Assembly (NCBI GenBank): GCA_016789105.1
Contig: JAEURN010000004.1
Span: forward strand, 186,001 to 250,000
Direction of reading: 5' to 3'
Source of the DNA: Armatimonadota bacterium
GTDB taxonomy: Bacteria; Armatimonadota; Fimbriimonadia; Fimbriimonadales; Fimbriimonadaceae
DNA: 64,000 nucleotides
The notes under the pieces were generated by a model. That model saw only the letters and a program-made list of their open reading frames with translations, made no database searches and was not told the origin of the DNA. Numbering within the stretch: position 1 is the stretch's first letter; each line of letters opens with the position of its first letter. Below, piece by piece: positions 41,492-49,569 of the stretch. A program made the position numbers and the translations under genes.

Positions 41492-42358
41492 TCAGTTTTT
41501 GAGAGCTTCAGCGCCGCCGACGATTTCCAAGATTTCCTTGGTGATTGCCGCTTGCCGGACGCGGTTGGCGGTCAGCGTGAGTTCGCCGATCATTTTGCCT
41601 GCGTTGTCGGTGGCGTTGCTCATGGCGGTCATGCGGGATCCGTGCTCAGAAGCCGACGATTCCAAGAGGGCCTGGTAGGTGACCGTGAGCAGGTACTTGG
41701 GCAAGAGCAGCGAAAGCAGTTCCTCGGGCTCCGGTTCAAAATCGTACTGTTTGCTGGTGCCGGATTCGGCACCTTCTCCCTGGGGAGGCTCGATGGGCAG
41801 GAGCTGGATCGTCCGGGGTTCTTGGCGAATGGCACTCAGGAATTTGCTGTAGCACAGGTAGACGGCATCGACCTCACCGGAAACGAACATTTGTTCGATA
41901 TGGTTGGTTAGGGCGACGGCATCAGCGAGGTCGGCTCCGGCGGTGGGGACGCTCATGGTGTGGGCGACTTCGTAGCCGCGCTTGCCAAAGAACTGCGCGC
42001 CTTTTTTGCCCACACAAACCAGGCAGGTTTTGACGGATTGCGAATCCAGCCAGGATTTTGCTGTTTTCAGCAGGCTGGTGTTGTAGCTGCCGCAGAGTCC
42101 CCGGTCTGCCGTGATGAGGACGAGGGCCACCTTTTTGACATCGTTCCGCCGGGTGAGCAGCGGGTGCGGCGGCAGATCGCCGGCTCCGCCCACGCTCGAG
42201 ATGAATTCGTACATTTTTTCGCTGTAGGGCCGCGCTTCTTCCACCTTGTTTTTGGCTTTGGTGAGGCGGGCCGCCGCGACCAGCTTCATCGCCCGGGTGA
42301 TGGCCTGGGTGTTTTTGGCGGCGCGGATGCGTTGACGAATTTGTTTGAGCGTGGCCAT
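41492..42358 (-). CDS. atpG: F1 ATP synthase gamma subunit
   Basis: A 288-residue central-shaft subunit of the F1 motor. The N-terminal helix MATLKQIRQRIRAAKNTQAITRAMKLVAAARL (quoted by its core, KNTQAITRAMKLVAAA near 16) and the C-terminal helix (ARQA... here NRVRQAAITKEILEIVGGAEAL) are both typical. Length is normal. It is the last gene of this cluster: beta (atpD) and epsilon (atpC), which usually follow gamma, are absent downstream, where orphan genes begin. It lies 19 bases behind atpA. Confidence 0.96.
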   Translation of the reverse strand: MATLKQIRQRIRAAKNTQAITRAMKLVAAARLTKAKNKVEEARPYSEKMYEFISSVGGAGDLPPHPLLTRRNDVKKVALVLITADRGLCGSYNTSLLKTAKSWLDSQSVKTCLVCVGKKGAQFFGKRGYEVAHTMSVPTAGADLADAVALTNHIEQMFVSGEVDAVYLCYSKFLSAIRQEPRTIQLLPIEPPQGEGAESGTSKQYDFEPEPEELLSLLLPKYLLTVTYQALLESSASEHGSRMTAMSNATDNAGKMIGELTLTANRVRQAAITKEILEIVGGAEALKN

Positions 42359-42377
42359 TCTGGGTGTTGGTGTGTTG

Positions 42378-43925
<1,548 letters not shown>

Positions 43926-43946
43926 GGTCGTATCTGGGATGGTTGT

Positions 43947-44501
43947 TTAAGCTTGTTTGAGCAGGTCGTAGACAAGTCGTTCGCGCATGCGGTTGAGCTG
44001 TCCGCGGACGGATCCATCGAGGACGTAGTCGCCATAGGTGACTTTGACGCCCATGATGAGTTCGGGGTTGACGACGAATTCGGGTTCGAGTTTGTTGCCG
44101 GTTTCGGCTTCGATTTTGGTGATGACGGCCTTGCGTTGGCTGGCATCAAGTTCCGCGGCAGATTCCACGATGGCGCGAACGACGCGCTCGTGGTTCCGGC
44201 GCATTTCGTCAAAAGCGAGTTTGATGCCAGTCAGTTCGTCATCCCGGCCTTTTTCGATCAGCAGCCGGACAAAGGCCATGCTGGTGGCGGTGATTTTGTC
44301 GCCGAAGACCTTTTCGAACAGGGCGAGTTTGTCCTTCTTTTCTGTTTGGGGCCGGCTCAGGAATTCCCGGAAGCCGTCGTTGTCGCGGATCGCGCCGGTC
44401 AGCGCCGCCAAGTCGTCGCTGACACTGGTGACGGTGTTTTGCCCGAGCGCCGTGTTGAACAGGGCTTTGGCATACCGTTTGGCGACCCGCATATCGGACA
44501 T
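43947..44501 (-). CDS. atpH: F1 ATP synthase delta subunit
   Basis: A 184-residue peripheral-stalk subunit linking F1 alpha to the b subunits. The start MSDMRVAKRYAKALFNTAL and the C-terminal signature (VNPELIMGVKVTYGDYVLDGSVRGQL, core GVKVTYGDYVLDGSVRG near 150) are typical OSCP/delta features. ATG 44501 overlaps the atpF stop by one base, indicating coupling. Confidence 0.95.
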   Translation of the reverse strand: MSDMRVAKRYAKALFNTALGQNTVTSVSDDLAALTGAIRDNDGFREFLSRPQTEKKDKLALFEKVFGDKITATSMAFVRLLIEKGRDDELTGIKLAFDEMRRNHERVVRAIVESAAELDASQRKAVITKIEAETGNKLEPEFVVNPELIMGVKVTYGDYVLDGSVRGQLNRMRERLVYDLLKQA

Positions 44502-45133
44502 TAGTTTTTCACCTCGACGGTGGCGAGGAAGTCGTCGATGATTTTGCGGTTGCGGTCGCTGTCCACGTTTTCGCCGAGCAGTTTTTCGGTGGCTTGGAGC
44601 GAAAGATTGGTGACGTGAAGCCGCAGATCGGTGAGGGCCTTGCGCTTTTCGGCGTCAATTTCGGCCATCGCTTGGTTCTTGTATTCATCAGCCTTGCGCG
44701 CGGCATCGGCCATGAGTTCCTTTTTCAGGTCTTGCGCTTCGCGGATCTGGGCTTGGATCTGTTCGCGGGCGCTGGCTTCGGTTTCGGCGATACGCTTTTC
44801 GTAATCGCTCTTGAGTTGCGTCATTTCGGCGCGAAGGTTTTCCGCTTCTCCAAAGGTGCTCTCTAGTTCGTTTGTGCGGCCGTTGATGGCATCGAACAGG
44901 GGGACGAGGAAGAAGCCGTGGATGACTTTGAAGAGGGCGATGAACATCCCGATGGTGCCCACGGTTTTTCCGAGTTCGAGGGGGATGCCCATTTTGTTGA
45001 GCGGCCCTTCGACAGAGGCGAGTGCGTGGTTGGAATCGATCCAGTAGCCGACGTACATGACGATGGCGCCGACCACCGCGAGAACGGCGATTTCTGCGAT
45101 CGACGGCTTTTTGTTGCCTTCGGGTTGACTCAT
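44501..45133 (-). CDS. atpF: Fo ATP synthase b subunit
   Basis: A 210-residue stalk subunit: a cytoplasmic N-terminal stretch, one or two hydrophobic segments (AEIAVLAVVGAIVMYVGYWI near 11-31 and TVGTIGMFIALFKVIHGFFL, about 53-72) and a long charged coiled coil (about 85-195). The two hydrophobic stretches and the longer N-terminus make it longer than the common ~156-residue form. It follows atpE after an 82-base gap containing a strong hairpin. Confidence 0.9.
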   Translation of the reverse strand: MSQPEGNKKPSIAEIAVLAVVGAIVMYVGYWIDSNHALASVEGPLNKMGIPLELGKTVGTIGMFIALFKVIHGFFLVPLFDAINGRTNELESTFGEAENLRAEMTQLKSDYEKRIAETEASAREQIQAQIREAQDLKKELMADAARKADEYKNQAMAEIDAEKRKALTDLRLHVTNLSLQATEKLLGENVDSDRNRKIIDDFLATVEVKN

Positions 45134-45167
45134 TGAGAAAGCTTTGACTGATGCGGGAGTGTCAGGT

Positions 45168-45195
45168 CGGGTGCCCGATTGGGGTCGGGCACCCG
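45168..45195 (-). other. Intercistronic hairpin between atpE and atpF
   Basis: CGGGTGCCCGA and TCGGGCACCCG form an 11-base perfect stem with a six-base loop. No T-run follows on the minus strand, so it is not a simple terminator; it may stabilise or process the atpE message, raising c-subunit yield. Confidence 0.6.
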
Positions 45196-45215
45196 AGAAA
45201 TTGCGGGGCCTGGAC

Positions 45216-45416
45216 TTAGCCCTTGAACTGGCCAGCGCCGACGAAGACGGTGAGCAGGAAGACGAGCTCGACGAACGCGAGGGCGATCAGCATTGCGGTT
45301 TGCAGTTTGCCGATGGCTTCCGGTTGTCGGGCCATGCCTTGCATAGCGCCGTATCCGATGAGGCCGAGACCGATGCCGCAGCCAAGTGCGGAGAGACCGA
45401 GTGCGAATGGGAGCAT
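45216..45416 (-). CDS. atpE: Fo ATP synthase c subunit
   Basis: A 66-residue hairpin of two membrane helices forming the rotor ring. The polar loop is ARQPEA (near 29-34); the ion-binding carboxylate is Glu in FVELVFLL (near 49-50). At the place of the Gln that marks sodium-type rings (GQG before the loop) there is Leu (GLGLIGYG), so proton coupling is expected. GGAGG lies 14 bases before the ATG. High stoichiometry needs may explain the hairpin behind the gene. Confidence 0.95.
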   Translation of the reverse strand: MLPFALGLSALGCGIGLGLIGYGAMQGMARQPEAIGKLQTAMLIALAFVELVFLLTVFVGAGQFKG

Positions 45417-45469
45417 GATTTTTCTAGTTTCCTCCAGTGTGTTCCTTGCGGGGTTGGTTAAACCGTGGT

Positions 45470-46255
45470 TTAGTGTGCCGGCGCGTGGCTTCCTTCGTGC
45501 CCATGGTCGTGCCCGTCGCCGTGGTCTTCATGATGGGTGACCAGGGACAGGTAGACGGCGAGCAGCAAGCAGAAGATGAGCGCTTGCACAACACAGGTGA
45601 GCAGTTTGATCGGCAAAAGGAAGTCGCCAATCGGGAGCCAGGCCATGGGGGTGCCTTCGGTGAGCTTGTTCATGGAAACAACGGCTTCGTGCCCGCCGTG
45701 CATGTTCCCGTAAAGCCGCAGGCTCAGCGAGACGTTTTTCATGGTCTCAGAGATGATTTCGATCACAAAGATCATCAAGGTGATCGGAATCATGAAGATG
45801 GGAAGTTTCGGCCCGGCAAAGTGCCGGAAGTGGCCGACCACACCGTTGGCCCGCATCCCTTCGAACTGGACATACCCTACCGCGATGAGTGCCATACCGA
45901 GGTTAAACCCCAGGTCGGCAGTAGGCGAGGCGTGCAGGAAAAGGGCCGTGAGGTTGCCGACAAAGATGACCATCCAAAAGGTCATCAGCATCGGGATGTA
46001 TTTGCGGCCGTGGGGGCCGACGATCCCGACCGCCATCCCTTCAATGAAGATGAAGAGTTGCTCGATCAGCTGGGTCGCCGGTTTTTTGAAGAACCGGGTG
46101 TTGAGGCCAGATTTTGCGATGGCGAGGAATCCGCAGATTACGGCGACGATGAAAAAGATGTAAGCCATCAGCCCAATGTAAGAGAGCCCTTCATGTGCCC
46201 CGCCCGATTCGGATTCGGCGGCCAGCAGGGTGCTCAGGCGTAAGATGGCGTCCAT
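45470..46255 (-). CDS. atpB: Fo ATP synthase a subunit
   Basis: A 261-residue stator membrane subunit. ATG 46255 is taken as start because the ~26 residues upstream are out of character. Several membrane helices follow; the essential arginine is in SLSLRLYGNMHGG (near 180), next to the helix lining the c ring. The C-terminus is histidine- and aspartate-rich (THHEDHGDGHDHGHEG), unusual for AtpB, and might bind metal. It follows the atpI-like gene by 13 bases. Confidence 0.95.
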   Translation of the reverse strand: MDAILRLSTLLAAESESGGAHEGLSYIGLMAYIFFIVAVICGFLAIAKSGLNTRFFKKPATQLIEQLFIFIEGMAVGIVGPHGRKYIPMLMTFWMVIFVGNLTALFLHASPTADLGFNLGMALIAVGYVQFEGMRANGVVGHFRHFAGPKLPIFMIPITLMIFVIEIISETMKNVSLSLRLYGNMHGGHEAVVSMNKLTEGTPMAWLPIGDFLLPIKLLTCVVQALIFCLLLAVYLSLVTHHEDHGDGHDHGHEGSHAPAH

Positions 46256-46268
46256 GGGAGATTCGTGG

Positions 46269-46556
46269 TCATCGGCGCCCGCCCCGGATGGCCAGGAGGG
46301 CGACCGCGAGGGAGTATACCAACACAATCCCAAGACCGAAAGACCGCAGGCCTGGGGTCCCTAATGCCGCGCAAAACCACCAGCCCATGAGCAGGGCCGG
46401 AACTTTCAATACCAGTGCAATTAGGAATACGCCAGGATGGATCGGGGGTTGCGTTTCAGGTTCAAATCGTTTGGCCAAAAGGTACGAGATCCCCCACAGG
46501 CCGACAAAGCTGACCGCTCCGGAAACGACTCCGACGAATAGGGCTAGAAGACTCAC
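46269..46556 (-). CDS. AtpI/AtpR-like small membrane protein of the ATP synthase operon
   Basis: A 95-residue protein with about three hydrophobic segments (VSLLALFVGVVSGAVSFVGLWG at the start). GTG 46556 overlaps the preceding gene's TGA by four bases (GTGA), which fixes the start. Position between an AtpZ-like gene and atpB is that of AtpI (subunit I), which assists c-ring assembly; sequence motifs are few, so the name rests mainly on context. Confidence 0.65.
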   Translation of the reverse strand: MSLLALFVGVVSGAVSFVGLWGISYLLAKRFEPETQPPIHPGVFLIALVLKVPALLMGWWFCAALGTPGLRSFGLGIVLVYSLAVALLAIRGGRR

Positions 46557-46954
46557 CGGTTTTGTTTTGCCGTGGCAAAAATCGCGAACCCAATGCCGAG
46601 GCATCCGCCCACCATGGCCAAAAGCCCGGCCCAGGTCATGCCGCCTGGGATCGGTTTGGCGAACCGGTCAACGGCCAGGCCGACAACATACATAGCGATG
46701 GGCATGCCGATGACGGCATAACCGACGGTGAACCCGTAGCCCATCCCTCTCGCTTCTTCGGGGTTCATCCCAGCGATGTTGTTGGCTTCGGGCTCGAACT
46801 GTTTGGCGCGGCCCCTGGCGGTTTTAACTCGGTCGCCCAAATCGGCGAGTTTGCCTTCGAAGTCGCGGTCGATCTCGGCCATTTTCTCCCTGGCAGATTG
46901 GGCGATCTCCTCGGTTTGGCTTTTCAGGCTGTCTCCGGGGCCGTTGTTTTCCAC
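46553..46954 (-). CDS. AtpZ-like (AtpQ/ putative F0F1-ATPase subunit) protein
   Basis: A 133-residue protein with a charged helical N-terminal half (EEIAQSAREKMAEIDRDFEGKLADLGDRV, core REKMAEIDRDFEGKL) and two membrane helices in the C-terminal half (GYGFTVGYAVIGMPIAMYVVGL and a final one), the arrangement of AtpZ/AtpQ proteins encoded at the head of ATP synthase operons and thought to carry magnesium or assist assembly. GTG 46954 is chosen because TACACT lies seven bases upstream; GTG 46984 is in frame. First gene of the operon. Confidence 0.6.
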   Translation of the reverse strand: MENNGPGDSLKSQTEEIAQSAREKMAEIDRDFEGKLADLGDRVKTARGRAKQFEPEANNIAGMNPEEARGMGYGFTVGYAVIGMPIAMYVVGLAVDRFAKPIPGGMTWAGLLAMVGGCLGIGFAIFATAKQNR

Positions 46955-46961
46955 AAACCGT

Positions 46962-46967
46962 AGTGTA
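46962..46967 (-). promoter_or_regulatory. -10 hexamer TACACT for the ATP synthase operon
   Basis: On the minus strand: TACACT, seven bases, GTG 46954. It faces the recG promoter on the other strand. Confidence 0.4.
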
Positions 46968-47012
46968 TCCGGCCCTGGCCCCACGCTCCGACCGGGCCCC
47001 GCCGGGAGTCTT

Positions 47013-47018
47013 TAGGAT
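47013..47018 (+). promoter_or_regulatory. -10 hexamer TAGGAT, six bases before the recG start
   Basis: TAGGAT, six bases (ttggac), ATG 47025. The embedded AGGA could also act as a weak Shine-Dalgarno, so the two readings cannot be separated by eye. Confidence 0.4.
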
Positions 47019-47024
47019 TTGGAC

Positions 47025-49178
47025 ATGGCGGGTGTGGAAGGCGGACAGGGTTTGCACATGGAGGCCCAGTTTCTGAAAGGGGTCGGCCCCAAGCAAGCCA
47101 TGTTGCTGGCCAAGCTGGGCTTGCACACGGTGGCCGACGTCTTGTGGTATCTGCCCCGCCGTTACGACGACCGAACCAACCTCCCCAAGCTGGTTGCCCT
47201 CCGGCCCGGCGAATCCCAAAGCGTCCGCGGCCGGCTGCGCGGGGTGCAAACGCGCCAGTTGCGGGGCGGCAAAGTTATGATCCAAGCGATCCTGGACGAC
47301 GGCACCGGGCAAGTTGTGCTCACGTGGTTCAACCAACCTTGGATAGCGCGCCAACTGCAAAAGGTGGAGGGGGAGGTGATGGCTTATGGCGCGGTGAAGG
47401 AAGGACTGAACCGGCGCCTTGAAATTGCTAGTCCCGAATGGGAAGAGGTAGACGAGGACGACGATTCGGCGGATTTTGCCCGCATCGTCCCCGTTTATGC
47501 GCTCAGCGAGGGTATCCCGCAGCGCACTGTGCGCAAGGCGGCAGCCAGCGCGGTCGAATTTTTCGGCCATATGGTTGAAGACCCATTGCCGGAAGAATTT
47601 TTGCGGGCGAACCGGTTGATCCCGCTCCGGGCAGCGTTGAAGGAGATGCACCGCCCGGAAAGCCTCGACCGTTTGGAGAGGGCTCGGCACCGTTTGGTCT
47701 ATGACGAGTTCCTCTATCTGCAGTTGGTTTTGCAGATGCGCCGGAATGCCGTCCAGCAAGAGGTAGGCATCGGATTCCCTCTCAGCCGAATCGGCAGCTT
47801 GGACGTTACGGGCGGGGGAGGGCTCTTTGCCCAAGGTGAACCCGACCGACGCCCATTGCGCGAACAATGCGCGGCGCTGTTGCCGTTCGAATTGACCGGG
47901 GCCCAGCAGCGGGTTGTGGATGAAATTTGGCGCGACATGGAACGGCCGTTCCCAATGAACCGTTTGGTTCAAGGCGATGTGGGGAGCGGCAAGACGGCGG
48001 TGGCGGCTTGCGCCATCTTGGGGGCTGTGCGTTGCGGGTACCAGGCCGCGCTGATGGCCCCGACGGAGATCTTGGCCGAGCAGCACTACATCAACCTGCG
48101 GCGGCTGTTCGAACCAATGGGGATAGCGGTGAACCTTTTGGTGGGGAAGCTGGGGGCAAGGGACAAGCGGAGGGCTTTGGAAAGGGCGGCATCCGGAACG
48201 GCCCAGCTCACAGTGGGAACCCATGCCCTAATCAGCGACGGGGTGGCCTTTGCCCGGCTGGGATTGGTCGTCATTGATGAGCAACACCGGTTCGGCGTCA
48301 TGCAGCGGCTGAGTTTGCGGCAAAAGGCCGTTGAAAACCCGGATGTCCTGGTGATGACGGCGACCCCCATCCCGCGGACGCTGACCATGAGCCTCTATGG
48401 CGATTTGGACTTGAGCGTGATCGACGAGTTGCCGCCGGGACGCAAACCGGTCAAAACCCACTGGAAATCGCCGGCCCACCGCGATCAAGTTTACGAAACG
48501 GTCCGCGACTTGGTGAGGCAAGGCCGACAAGCCTACTTCGTCTGCCCGATGATCGCCGAGAGCGACAAGATGCAGACCCAAGCGGCCGAAGACCTCCACT
48601 ACCGGTTGAGCTCTCAGACTTACCCCGAGTTGAAGGTCGGGTTGCTCCACGGGCAGATGAAGGCCCCGGAGAAAGAGTCGGCAATGGACCAATTCCGATC
48701 CGGGGAAACGGATGTTCTGGTGAGCACAGTCGCCATCGAAGTGGGGGTGGATGTGCCCAACGCCTCGGTCATGGTGGTGGAGGATGCCAACCGGTTTGGG
48801 CTTTCCCAGTTGCACCAGCTGCGGGGCCGGGTCGGCCGGGGCGCGCACCAAAGTTACTGCATCTTGATCGCCGACGCCACCAACCCAGAAAGCGAAAGGA
48901 GACTTGCCGTTTTGCAGCAAACATCCGATGGTTTCCGCATCGCCGAAGAAGATTTGAAGATCAGGGGGCCGGGAGACATGTTGGGGACGCGCCAAAGCGG
49001 GATGCTGGAATTCAAAGTGGCGGATTTGTTGCGGGATGGGTCAGTTTTGGAGCAGGCCCGGCAGGGGGCGATCGCCATTTTGGAAACAGATCCGGATCTT
49101 TCGCAACCCCGGCACCGCTTGATTTTGGAAGAGATCCGCAAGCGGCGGAGCGACGAGGCGATGGTCTCGGTCAGCTGA
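47025..49178 (+). CDS. recG: ATP-dependent DNA helicase RecG
   Basis: A 717-residue monomeric helicase that remodels stalled forks and Holliday junctions. The N-terminal wedge domain includes LKGVGPKQAMLLAKLGLHTV near 16 and LPRRYDDRTN near 42. Helicase motifs are I GDVGSGKTA (near 319), Ia APTEILAEQH, II VVIDEQHRFGV (near 418), III MTATPIPRT (near 443) and the VI region QLRGRVGRG (near 605). ATG 47025 is used; TTG 47019 is in frame. Length fits RecG. It stands alone. Confidence 0.96.
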   Translation: MAGVEGGQGLHMEAQFLKGVGPKQAMLLAKLGLHTVADVLWYLPRRYDDRTNLPKLVALRPGESQSVRGRLRGVQTRQLRGGKVMIQAILDDGTGQVVLTWFNQPWIARQLQKVEGEVMAYGAVKEGLNRRLEIASPEWEEVDEDDDSADFARIVPVYALSEGIPQRTVRKAAASAVEFFGHMVEDPLPEEFLRANRLIPLRAALKEMHRPESLDRLERARHRLVYDEFLYLQLVLQMRRNAVQQEVGIGFPLSRIGSLDVTGGGGLFAQGEPDRRPLREQCAALLPFELTGAQQRVVDEIWRDMERPFPMNRLVQGDVGSGKTAVAACAILGAVRCGYQAALMAPTEILAEQHYINLRRLFEPMGIAVNLLVGKLGARDKRRALERAASGTAQLTVGTHALISDGVAFARLGLVVIDEQHRFGVMQRLSLRQKAVENPDVLVMTATPIPRTLTMSLYGDLDLSVIDELPPGRKPVKTHWKSPAHRDQVYETVRDLVRQGRQAYFVCPMIAESDKMQTQAAEDLHYRLSSQTYPELKVGLLHGQMKAPEKESAMDQFRSGETDVLVSTVAIEVGVDVPNASVMVVEDANRFGLSQLHQLRGRVGRGAHQSYCILIADATNPESERRLAVLQQTSDGFRIAEEDLKIRGPGDMLGTRQSGMLEFKVADLLRDGSVLEQARQGAIAILETDPDLSQPRHRLILEEIRKRRSDEAMVSVS

Positions 49179-49244
49179 CTTGGCGGGAACGCGGTCCCAG
49201 CCGTCCTGAATCCGATTTTGCGAAAGGAGGCACTTTATCTGGTG

Positions 49245-49568
49245 ATGGCTGTTCCCGAAACATCGATCCATACCGTGAAGCGCAAATTGGACTCCGGGGA
49301 AAAGGTGGTCCTGGTGGACGTGCGCGAGGCCGAAGAGTTGGAGAACGGCGCATTGCCAGGCATCGTCCATATCCCGATGGGAGACATCATGGATCGGATC
49401 GGCGAGCTTGACCCATCGGCGGAAACCGTGATCGTCTGCCGCACGGGGAACCGCAGTCGGAAGGTTGCCGAATACCTGGCCCGCCAAGGATTTTCGAATG
49501 TGGCCAACCTCACCGAAGGCATGAACGGTTGGGCGGAAGTGATCGGCGACGGCTACCGGATCTATTGA
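49245..49568 (+). CDS. Single-domain rhodanese-like protein
   Basis: About 107 residues. The catalytic loop CRTGNRSRK (near 66) carries the persulfide cysteine, and the flanking VDVREAEELENGALPGIVHIPM is the canonical rhodanese opening (quoted by LVDVREAEELENG). An AAGGAGG at 49223-49229 suggests translation beginning nearby; ATG 49245 is 15 bases downstream, GTG 49242 and CTG 49239 are closer, so the start is uncertain by two codons. Probable cytoplasmic sulfur carrier or detoxifying enzyme; it ends one base before the convergent topA stop. Confidence 0.8.
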   Translation: MAVPETSIHTVKRKLDSGEKVVLVDVREAEELENGALPGIVHIPMGDIMDRIGELDPSAETVIVCRTGNRSRKVAEYLARQGFSNVANLTEGMNGWAEVIGDGYRIY

Positions 49569-49569
49569 A

